Assembly: GCA_035048495.1 (NCBI GenBank)
Contig: CM068546.1
Location: 12,592,435-12,656,434 of the forward strand
Origin: Euptelea pleiosperma
Taxonomy: Eukaryota > Streptophyta > Magnoliopsida > Ranunculales > Eupteleaceae
Length of the DNA: 64,000 bases
Direction of reading: 5' to 3'
Positions 22,940 to 33,800 of the stretch are shown here, in pieces (position 1 is the first letter of the stretch; each line of letters starts with the position of its first letter). A model generated the notes under the pieces. That model did not search any database. It was not told where the DNA came from and saw nothing but the letters and a program-made list of their open reading frames with translations. The position numbers and the translations under genes are program-made.

Positions 22940-23668
22940 CGGAGTAGGACCACCAAAAATAGCAAGTAATGTACTGGAGGCTCCTAGAAAACCGAAGCGA
23001 GGTCTAGAGGATCCCTAAAGGCCCAATTAGTGGTGCGCCTAGGACAGGAGGGCCCAAAAAGGTCTGATTTTGAAAGAAAATCAAAACCCAAAAAATAGCT
23101 GGGGGATCTAGGTGATTTTTGGAAACTAGGGTTCCGACAGTCAGAATTCGTCGAACCAAGTTTCAAACTGTTCCACGAGCAGTACTGAAGAGGGCGGCAA
23201 GGTCAGAGGGCCCTGCTGTTGCGCGAATCTCACAAAAATCCAAAACCCAAATATTTGAAAATCGGGCCGATTTTTGGAAACTGACGATTCGACAGTCGGA
23301 AAAATGCGAGGTGGCTTTCTGACAGTCCCCGGGTGAATACTGGAGGGGGCGGCTAGGGTAGAAAACCCTACCGTGGTGCGGATCTCAAGAAAATAAAAAA
23401 CTAAAAATTCATCGAAAAACGCGTTGACCGGAAAAATGCTAGAGAAGCTTGAGAAGAAGACAAATTGGATCTCTGATGCGGCTAAGGGAAAAAACTAACA
23501 AGGAAATAAGAGCCTCTGGTGTTTTCCCTCAAGATTAATCCTTGGATAGCACAGGAATGATCTCTGCGATTTCCTCAAAAGTTCTCCTCGGCTCCAGATG
23601 CTCACAAAACCGTCTTAGATCGGAATGAAGTCTCTAAGGGACAAAGACACATGCCCTAGAGCTACCAT
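22940..23668 (-). other. Copia C leader with internal repeat
   Basis: Aligns with the copia A leader but is about 150 bp longer. A block containing GATTTTTGGAAACT and a downstream GAGGGGGCGG / GAGGGCGGC motif occurs twice (near 23115-23200 and 23268-23355). No coding signal. Confidence 0.65.
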
Positions 23669-23680
23669 GCTCTGATACCA
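23669..23680 (-). other. Primer-binding site of copia C (tRNA-iMet)
   Basis: Minus strand TGGTATCAGAGC adjoining the LTR. Confidence 0.9.
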
Positions 23681-24039
23681 TGTTGTAAATAAGGTTGTAA
23701 CCAATAGATGAAGGTTATAGAGAGAAGAGGGAAAAAGTATATTGGAGGCAGAAGGTGGAGAAGGAGATTAGGGTTAGAGAGAGAAGTTGTGGGAAGAGAA
23801 GAGAATGAATTGTTAATTCATTCTCTCTCACACACTGTATATATATATATATATATATACATATATGATGGGGAGAAACCCTACAAAAGAGTAACACTAT
23901 TCACGTGGTACTATTCATGTGGCACTATTCACACAACACTATTCACATGAATAGTGAAAAACCAAAAAGAGCCCCACGTGGGAAGTGGGACGCAGCCCGC
24001 TTGAGACACCCACGTGGGTGTATTACATAAACTCCAACA
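23681..24039 (-). repeat. 5' LTR of copia C
   Basis: 359 bp with canonical TGTTG..CAACA ends, matching the copia A and E LTRs and containing a TA microsatellite (about 23838-23868). Confidence 0.92.
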
Positions 24040-24190
24040 GATAGTTAGCGGTTGTTTGTTGCCTTTCTTTACTTAGTTGAGTGTTTTGTTTGGTCTTGTC
24101 CTTCGTAGGTCATCTTGACCTACTTGGCTGATCTTGTTTCTCCTTTGGCTTTTGGCTTTTATTGCATTCTACAATTATCAAAAAAAAAAA
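24040..24190 (+). mobile_element. LINE 3' tail fragment
   Basis: Ends CTACAATTATC followed by ten A residues, and carries TTGGCTTTTGGCTTTTATTGC, matching the plant L1 3' end style seen at 35155-35371 and 39099-39152. It abuts the copia C LTR. No coding sequence remains and no target duplication was recognised. Confidence 0.65.
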
Positions 24191-24598
24191 TGTTAACGAG
24201 TTCATAGAATTTGTAGCCGAGATGAGGATTTTGAAATGGATGAGTGGAAAGACTTGGAAAGAAAAAAAAATTATAGATGAATGCATTTGTTAAAAATATG
24301 AGTGGGCCCCAATAGGTGATAAAATAAGGAAGAGTTGATTGAGATTATTTTTCCATGTGCAACAAAGATCAATGATAGCCCCAATGAGAAAGAATGAAAG
24401 AATGTGCAAGTTGAGGTTCTAAAAGGGCAAGGGAAATGCCAAAAAGGGCATGGATTGAATATTGTAAGAAAATTCGAACACACTTGCCTTAACGCAAGAC
24501 ATCATTAGATAAAATTGAATGGAACTAACTAGTTATTTAACCTGTAATCATGAATCAATATCATTCCAAAAGAAGCATATTACAAAATGGAAACATAC
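24191..24598. other. Non-coding DNA 3' of the last PRT1-like exon found
   Basis: AT-rich. Searched by eye on the minus strand for a ZZ-type zinc finger (CDSCG, CKDC) and none was seen. It could be intron or 3' flank of the gene. Confidence 0.5.
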
Positions 24599-24802
24599 AG
24601 GCTGATGGACTCCCTGCTTGACCATAGACTGGTTTGAGCTTAACTGCCTCTCTTCTCAGCGTATACTCTTTGGAGAATCGTTCCTCCAAGAAATGATCAA
24701 GCTCCAAACAGACTTTTGGAAACCCTTTTGGATGCTGACTTTGGCAAACTTGACATCTAAGTGTTTCACCCATTGACGTAGCTATACAAGATTCACAATA
24801 TA
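24599..24802 (-). CDS. PRT1: PRT1-like exon 5
   Basis: 204 nt from acceptor TTTGTGCAG|TA to a predicted donor CCT|GTATGT. Encodes [20 protein letters not shown], completing RING 2, then [17 protein letters not shown] and a basic stretch. If unspliced, the frame runs into a stop at about 24561. The family pattern favours splicing to further exons not seen here. Confidence 0.85.
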
Positions 24803-27800
24803 CTGCACAAAGAGAAACATTAGAATCAAATATGTTCCAATTGATTTTTGCTGACTTATTTGATGCAAAACCTGCTAATACTTGTCATGATTAATTAAAG
24901 TGCAAAAGTTTACCATGGCCACAATTAAGCACAGCAGGTCGATAGAGAAGTTGCTTGCATGCAGCACACAGTACATCGCTAATGGAAACCAGCTTCCAAG
25001 CTCCATCCTTCAGATCATTTTCTGAAAAATTATTCTCTTCAACAGCTACATTTCTAGTTGCTTCAAAAATCCCTGCATCAGTTTTTTCAGGAATAGCTGC
25101 TGTATTGTCATGAACTGTCGCATTGCAATTTTGCTGCTGGAAACCAGCTACATCGCTGATGGAAATCAACTTCCAAGCTCCATCCTTCAGATCATTTTCT
25201 GAAAAATTATTCTCTTCAACAGCTACATTTCCAGTTGCTTCAAAAATCCCTGTATCAGTTTTTTCAGGAATAGTTGTTGTATTGTCATGAACTGACGCAT
25301 TGCAATTTCGCTGCTCATAAGTGGTAGAAGGGTTATTTTTCCAAGTGGAACAAGTGGTCGAATATGAGTCGGACTGAGAACACATGGTGGTGGAAGTGGG
25401 AGGGCAACCCAGGAGATTCAATTCATTACCAGTATGTGAGCTGGTTAAATGATCACCAAACTGAGGTGAGAAGCAACCAAATTTCTTTTCTTCTTCTGGA
25501 AAATGCAAAGACAACGATACATAAATCATAAAGAAGAACCAACAATATCTGACCAAATGTAATGGAAGATAATGACTAATAGAAGTCAACTACTACAAGC
25601 TTCCTAAGAAATGCTTGTGGTAGTATATTAGTTTGAAGATTTACAAGGGATATTCAATTTATAGTTGATTTCACAAAAGAAAATGCAGCCATAATGCAAG
25701 CCACAGGTGATCAAACACAATGCTTTGCAAAGAAAAGTAAGATTGTATGGGCGAAAAAATCGGAGTATTTCAAGATTCAAAGATACCAAAGCACCCAAGC
25801 TTAAGCATCTTTTGCTCAAGATTATTAAAGAGATCTATGACAATGGAAATCTAAAGCACAATTGATATTCCCGTATGTCCACCTTTAATGACTTTCATCT
25901 AAAAGCGAATCCTAAAGAGTAGCATGAAACTTCAGAAGTCCAAGGTAAATCTTGCATCCCTTTAGAACAGCCACAGGCTCAAAAACTACTGACATTCAAT
26001 CATCGAAATGAACAAATGGTTAGTGCAAAATTGAAGGATAAAAGAAGAAACAGTTCTCCAGAGAATGTCGACAACATTGGCAAGCAAATAGTGAACATAT
26101 AAAAGCATCTCCATAGGCGGCAAATCTGCTTTTCAAACAGATTTACAACAACCATGACACCTGAGGAGAAAGCAGAACATTTTTTTGTATCATACAATAG
26201 AGTACTGGTATGACTTGCTGCTATAGAAGACAACACGAGGGTGTTTCATAACAATGTTAACTTTGTGAGGCACAATTTTAGCCAGTCCTAAGTCAACCTT
26301 CATGTCGTGTTAATGCATTTTTCTGAAAGTGGACCAAAAGCCGCTGATTTACTTGAGAAAAAAATAGGTTTTACCTTGGGCAGGTGAAAATTTGGGATCG
26401 TACAGTTAATGTTTTAAGGGTATAGAAGTTTGCAATTTTGTGCCAAGGCCCAATATTCAAAGGCACTTAAATGTATTTTTTACAAATTTTCGGTAAAATT
26501 ACTATTCATTTTGACTGAAATTTCATGAATAATAAATTTTGGCTGGATTTTGGAAAAAAAAGTCAGAACACGTGAAAATTTTGTCCAAGTTTTCGGACTA
26601 CTTCAAGGCCAAACCTTCCCAGCCTTGGAAACCCATTCAATCTTCAGAAATTCTTGGGAATTTAGGGTAAAAAAACAACCAATCCACTTGGATTATAATT
26701 TGGAAAAAACTTGTTCTTTTGGTTAGTAGAGTGGATTGAAGCATTTTGGGGTTTTCTCCAAAATTTCAAGGTATTGTTGAAATATATCAATTAAACCGTA
26801 ATTTCTATTGGTTGTTATATGTGATAGGAATATCTTTGCCCGATTGACAACATAGTTAGATAAACATTTTTTTCGGAAACGTATTTTTTAATATTTAGAT
26901 ACTTAAAATATATGCAAATGTTCTAAATTAATTGTAAAGAGGACTTATAAACTATACATAATATTCATTAATTACTAGAAATCAACTATGATTAATTAGC
27001 TATCTATTTATAGTCTTATTTTGTAATTAATAAATATTTAAAACTAATTTTTATATAAAATTTAAAATATTTATAATTTTGCACAGAAAATTACAAAATC
27101 CTAATGCATCCAATGCATTCATATACGACGTACTATAAGCATTTTTTTTAAAGGCAACTGAGGTTGGTCAGCAAGTTAGTGGGTAAATGTTTGACGACAA
27201 GTTTTGAACCCAGGTCGTGGTATTTGTTAAACAACCATTTATCCCAAAAGATCGACCTGTTGGGGAAAACTGAAACAACTATGCATACCAACGGGTCGTC
27301 GGGCCAACACAACATGTGCTTACACAAGCTATGCTAACACTCCCCTCGGCAAGAATACACTCCCCTGGAGACTTGAACCTGCGACCTCCCAGACCTTAAG
27401 GCTCTGATCCCATGTTAAACAACCATTTACCCCACGAGATTGACCAGTCAGGGGAAAGGTGAAACAACTATGTATACCAACAAGACGTCGGGCCAACACA
27501 ACAAGTGCACAAGAACACACCCGTTGCTAACAGCATTAACACCTAACAAATTAACGAACTGACCAAGTTGTTAAAATATTATTTACTATACGCATGTCTC
27601 ACGTTCATTTAATCATTCATGTTTTAATTAGTTGAAAATTTTAGTACCTATTTTTTTATAAGTAAGAATGATTTATATAAAAAAAAAAGAGGGAAGAATC
27701 CCTAGGAAAACAAACATACACCCATAAACCTAACTCCGTAAGGAAGGATTTAGGCCTAACAGTTCATCCCATCTGAACACAAAATGATCAAAAAAACACC

Positions 27801-30800
27801 CCCTAAACTCATGGGAGAAGGAAGTCCAAAGATAAAGGAAGATTTTAACTTTCAGAACCACCTCTTGAGCCCCTACTTCTTTCCCCTCGAAAATCCTAGA
27901 GTTCCTTTCCTTCCATAAAACCCACAAAATGGCGAAGGGGAGAATACGACAAAGGAGCCTTCCTCTACCAAGAAAAGAATCATCCGAGGTGCTATGGAAG
28001 AAGCCTTCCACGTGATGTGGAACCACGAACTGAATACCGAACAAACTGGAGAAAGTCTGCCACACCTCCATACAGAAACTACAATGGATGAGCATGTATT
28101 CTACTGATCGGCCTTGGACTTTAACAACGTACAGCTGTTCGGCAACGTCATCCCCCAACTGATCAAATGGTCCACCGTCAAGATCTTGTCAAGAATCGCA
28201 ATCCAAATAAAGAACTTTACTCTTGTAGGAACAGGAGCCCCCAAATAACTGAGGCCGAGAAAATACCCTCTAACCCCGGGAAGTGGTGAGAGAAGGAGCT
28301 AACTAAGAAGATTCCCTACTTGTCCCACCTCAAAATCCTTATGTCCAACTCCGAGTACATATTAGGATTCTCACCTATACCAAATAGGAGTAACGTGTTG
28401 TAAATAAGGTTGTAACCAGTAGATGAAGGTTGTAGATAGAAGAGGGAAAAGTGTAATGGAGGCAGAAGGTGGAGAAGGAGATTAGGGTTAGAGAGAGAAG
28501 TTGTGGGAAGAGGAGAGAATGAATTGTTTATTCATTCTCTCTCACACACTGTATATATATATATATATATATATGATGGGGAGAAACTACAAAAGAGAAC
28601 ACTATTCACGTGACACTATTCAAGTGGTACTATTCATGCGACACTATTCACGTGAAGAGTGAAAACCTAAAAAAGGCCCCACGTGAGAAGTGGGACGCAA
28701 CCCACTTGAGACACCCACGTGGGTGTATTACATAAACTCTAACACTCCCCCTCAAGCTGATGCGAAGATATCCATCAAGCCCAGCTTGCCAGTCAAGGTA
28801 TGAAGAATAGACTTGTTCACCCCCTTTGTGAGTATGTCGACAACCTGTTCCTGTGTTCTCACATACGGAGTACAAATCAATCCTTGTTGAAGTTTCTCTT
28901 TGATGAAGAGACGATCAACTTCAATATGCTTGGTCCTATCATGCTGGACTGGGTTGTGAGCAATGCTGATGGCAGCTTTGTTGTCACAGTAGAGGCTCAT
29001 CGGCTCTGTCACCTGGAGTCCCAGTTCCTCAAGCATGGTCCTCAACTAAAGGAGTTCGCACACACCATGTGCCATAGAGCGAAATTCTGCCTCTGCACTG
29101 GATCGAGCTACAACTGGCTGCTTCTTGCTTCGCCAAGAGACAAGATTTCCTACAACAAGGGTACAGTATCCTGACGTAGACTAACGATCAGTAACTGAAC
29201 CTGCCCAATCTGCGTTAGTATATGATTCTACTCTGAAGTGTCCATGTCGCCCGAACAGTATTCCACGACCTGGAAAGCCCTTGAAGTACCGAAGAACTCG
29301 GTGAACTACCTCAAGATGTGATGACCGTGGTGCATGCATAAACTGACTGAAAACACTAACAGCGTAAACAATATCCGGACGAGTGTGTGCCAAGTAGATC
29401 AGCCTGTCAACCAAACGCTGAAACATAGCGACATCCTCAAGGGTGTCACCCTCTTCAGAATTCAGCCAATGGTTCTGATTAATTGGAGTCTCTGCTAGTC
29501 GAGCTCCCAAATACCCAGTCTCATCTAGAAGGTCCAATACATACCTCCGTTGAGAGATGAAGATGCCCTTCTGAGACCGAGCAACTTCAATTCCCAAGAA
29601 GAATTTCAATGATCCCAAATCCTTTGTCTCAAACTCCGAGGACAAGAAGGTCTTCAGCTGCTTTATCTTTTTAGGATCATTCCCAGTGATGACAATGTCA
29701 TCAACATAGACGATCAGTGCCGTGGTACTAGTCTGCTGGTGCTTCACAAACAACGTGTGATCGGCCTGACTCTACTTGTAGCCCACTCGTCTGATCGCAC
29801 TGCTAAATCGCTCGAACCATGCCCTTGAGATTGTTTTAACCCATACAGGGCTTTCCTTAACTTGCACACCTTGTCGTCACTTCCAGCAAGTGTCAACCCA
29901 GGTGGTAGTTTCATGTACACCTCTTCTGTCAGATCTCCATGCAGAAAGGCATTCTTCACATCTAGTTGATGTAATGGCCAGGACAGGTTGGCAGCTAAGG
30001 ATAGAAGAACTCTGACTGAGTTCATCTTGGCCACAGGTGAAAAAGTCTCCTGATAGTCTATCCCATATGTCTGAGTGAATCCCAATCACTGAAGGACCTT
30101 CTAAAACCCAGATTCCACAAAGCAAACCCTTCACTTCTCACCACACAGTCCTGAATCACAGCTCCTTTACAATCAGAAAGCAAAAACATGATGGGAAAAT
30201 CCTCTTTGAGAGACTCTTCCCCACACCACTTGTCCTCCCAAAAGCGAACCTTGTCCCCCTTCCCAACCTCAAAGGTAATACCTCTCTCAAAACACTAGTA
30301 AGAGCTAGTAATACCTTTCCACATGCTAACACCATAAGACGACAAAACTAAAGAGCTTTCCTAACCAAACTGCATCACCCTGTGTTTGCTGCCAATGACC
30401 AAACGCCACAAACTCTCTACCTCCTCCCCAAACCTCCACAGCCACTTCCCTTGAAGCGCCACATTCATATCTCAAAGGTGCCTGAAGCCCAATCCACAAG
30501 ATGGAACTTATGACTATCCCCCTAATCGTCCCACAAAAAGTCTCTCATAGTGTTTTCTAATCTGTGAGCTACAGAAATTGGAATAGAAAACAAGGACAGA
30601 AGGTGAATATGCAAACTAGAGAGGGCACTTTTGATAAGAGTTACCTCCCACCTTTGGATAGAAATCTACCCCTCCACCCTATTAGCCTCCTCCCAAATCT
30701 TTCAACCACGGGGTTCCAAATAGCCTTATCCTTATACTTAGCTCCTAGAGGAAGCCCAAGATAATTAGATGGCAAACAACCAAAACTACAACCCAAACTA

Positions 30801-33800
30801 GTCGCCAAGCTCCTCAAATTCCGCACTTTCCTCACACCAAAGGGCTTACTCTTCAGTAAGTTCACTCGAAGACTTGAAACCACCTCAAAACAACGGAGGA
30901 TACATCTAAGGTAACGGAGCTGGTTGTGGGAGGCATTCGAGATCGTGTCATTTGCAAACTAAAGGTGAGTAATCATGGGGCCACTGCTACCTACCTGAAA
31001 TCCCTCCAAAAAACCTCCTTCAGTTGCTCTGCTAGCAATGCTCCCAAGAGCTTCCACTACCACCACAAACAAAAAGGGGGATAGCGGATCTCCTTGTCTC
31101 CACCCCATCAGAAAAGAAACCAACTTCAACCATCGACCCCTCTTCCACCCTATTGGTCTCCCCTCCTACAGCAGTAACATTGCCAATAGGGTTCCCATCA
31201 TCCTTGAGTAGCGTAGACAAATGTTTAAGCTCTATGGCTCTGAACAATTCGAACACTTTCTGCTCATGGCCACCATAAGACAAGCCCAAAAACCTGCTGA
31301 ATCCCAAAATCTTCCTCAACACCCAATCTGAGGGCTCCGACGAACCCTCTAAATCGTATTCACTCTCCATGCCTTCAGCAAAAGAAACAGAACCAGAGAC
31401 TTCTACAGGAAGCGATACTACAACATTACCACGAGGACCAATATCGAGCTCACGTGATCCTATTTACTTCATCAGCCCAAGTAATCATTTTTGCACCCCC
31501 TGAATTCCTCCTGCATGTGTGTTATCGGCATAACGCAAAAAGGGTTTATTACGTCAAGCACCTCCACCAATCCGTTTCCGTCGGAGCTTCTGCGTTACCA
31601 TCCACGTCGATTCCTTCAGAGACCCACCTTTTGGCCAAAATTTTAAATGAATTTTGAATGGCAAACCTGATTTATGCTCTTTTTGTACTGTATTTTCCAT
31701 ATGTCAAATTATTAACTATGATACGACATAAACATGAGCACATGATCCCCTACTGTAAACTTAAATAACCTAAATTTAAATACTTGCTATATTATATATA
31801 AATGACCATAAAGATGATATACAATACATAGAAAAAAATCATTATGATATTTAATATGATAATTGAATAGTAGGGTTTTGACTTAAGTTGCATATAATAA
31901 AAGAGAGAGAGATGTTTATGCAAACTTTATATTACCTACGAATAACTGTAGATCTGTGTCATTTTTATACTACCTTGTTAGAGGAATGATCCGAATCTTA
32001 TGCTCTTTCTTGATATTTTCTAATATCTATACTTTTAATAACATAAATTTTTTATAAGTTTTTTTTATACATACTTAATGCAAATGTGTAGATTTGTATG
32101 TCAATAATGCTACTGATCTTGTTAGTGGCATGATTCAAATTCTATGCTTTTTTTATTTTTAGGAAAACAAGAATATAAAATAAATAATTTCGGTATACAT
32201 GTGTACGTAACCGATTTTCTTTTGGTTATATACATACGTTTTATTTAAATAAATTAAATTTTACATATTTTATTTTTTATAAGTTTTAATATTTTGATGA
32301 ATTTTTCTTTTTAGAACTTTATTGGACCTTTTAAAGAATATATAATTCATTTTCCAATTGTTGTAGTTTCATCAATTTATGGCAAATTGTTTTGTTATTA
32401 AATTTTATAATATTTTTAGGGTAAATTAGTATGACCACCCTAAAAAATTGGCGATATTTGTATGACCCCCTGCTAGTTTCACTTTGTTGCATGTACCCCC
32501 TTGACCTCTATTTTGTCCACTTTGAGTTAAATGGGTGTTAACTTTATAGAGATTGACTGTTTTTCCCTTTACTAATCTATGAATTTTACAAACGTGAGTT
32601 CGCGTCAGTCAGTCTCTGACCTTGTGTCAGATGTCTGACCCTTCAAAACTTTTGGAAATGCTTACTTGCTTGGTGGGGGAGTAAAACTTGTCACAGCGCA
32701 CAATCCGAGCCATGTGGTACACTCTTAGTGGACACTGACCGTATAGATGTTTGGCCGGTCCCTCGGTGGACCTTTAAACCAAAAATCTGCCTGTGATTTC
32801 TAAGAGATTCGATTGAAGTTATTTTCATGGGTTGATTTTAACAGTAGGAATTTGAGAATTATTGAGCGTTATTTGGGTGCCAAGATCCAAAGGTTGTAAA
32901 TCACTAATCAGGCTGATTTTTGGTTTATAGATCCACTGAGGGACTGGCCAAACATCCATATGGTCAGCGTCCACTAAGAGTGTGCCACGTGGCTCATATT
33001 TTGTATTGTGACAGAAGCTTTGGCACAACGCTCTGACAGAAGTTTTACTAGGGGAGAGCAATGCAAAAACAGAGAATGCACAGAACAGTTCTATACCTCC
33101 GGCATTAACCAACTGTACTCAGCTTCAAGTGCTCAACCTCAATTCTAATAGTTTTACCGGCAGCGTCCCAGTTTGGTTCTGCTCCTCTTCCTCTTCTTCC
33201 CTCTAGAAATTCCTATTGCCTAATAACTTTCTTTTAGGGACACTGTCTTTGGAGCTTGGAAACTGCAAGAACCTAAGGACACTTGATCTTAGCTTCAACA
33301 TTCTAATCGGTTCAATTCCTTCAAAAATCTGGGCACTTCCCAATCTTTCCGATTTCGAATAAAATAACTGATTTTCTACACATAAACCAAATTTTAGAAC
33401 GAGACCCAACAAACTTTGGGAAAGCTCTGGTTCTCCCCAAATGGTGTTCTTATTGGGGGTTAATTGCACATTTCCTCCAAAGAATTCAGCAAAGCACAAC
33501 TGAAATTCCATATTGCACCAGAAATAGGAACGGACATTGTATCTCTTGAATGAAATCACCCAAAAACGCACCAGAACATGAAGAAAACCCAAAACAATTC
33601 TGAAAGAACTACATTTTTCACACAACTGATCAATGTTTTGCTGGTTTCTTGAACAATAAAATGCTTCAATCCTAGGGCAACAAACTAAAATACCTAAAAA
33701 TTGCAGAGCTTCAAGCCATCTGCATTTCAACAAATTCGAGCAAAAGAAATAAAGTGCAGCACATTTGTATCGCATGAAGCTCTGTATCAAGTGGGATGAA

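Larger units (their letters stand above)
20922..24039 (-). mobile_element. Ty1/copia element C, 3'-truncated
   Basis: Same family as copia A. 5' LTR 23681-24039, primer site 23669-23680, leader, gag, protease and integrase N-half. It stops at about 20921 within the integrase, where it meets copia D tail to tail, and lacks RT, RNase H and the 3' LTR. Confidence 0.9.
28396..30083 (-). mobile_element. Ty1/copia element E, 5'-truncated
   Basis: Same family as A and C. 3' LTR 28396-28744, polypurine tract, RNase H and RT are kept. It starts at about 30083 inside RT (GFTQTYGID) and is joined to LINE-I over the 4-bp overlap TCCC (30080-30083). Gag, protease, integrase and 5' LTR are absent. It lies in intron 3, same strand as the gene. 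Confidence 0.9.

Noticed and set aside
24891..25589. Reading 24891-25589 as an independent intronless gene starting [10 protein letters not shown]
   Set aside because: Residues before the CAG acceptor at 25496 have intron character (pyrimidine-rich acceptor) and the protein past CATG|GTAAAC loses the RING. Splicing restores a complete RING 2, so it is exon 4 of the larger gene.
33203..33790. 195-codon minus ORF
   Set aside because: It overlaps the antisense of the LRR fragment and has no recognisable domain. Kept only as a question about a second captured segment.
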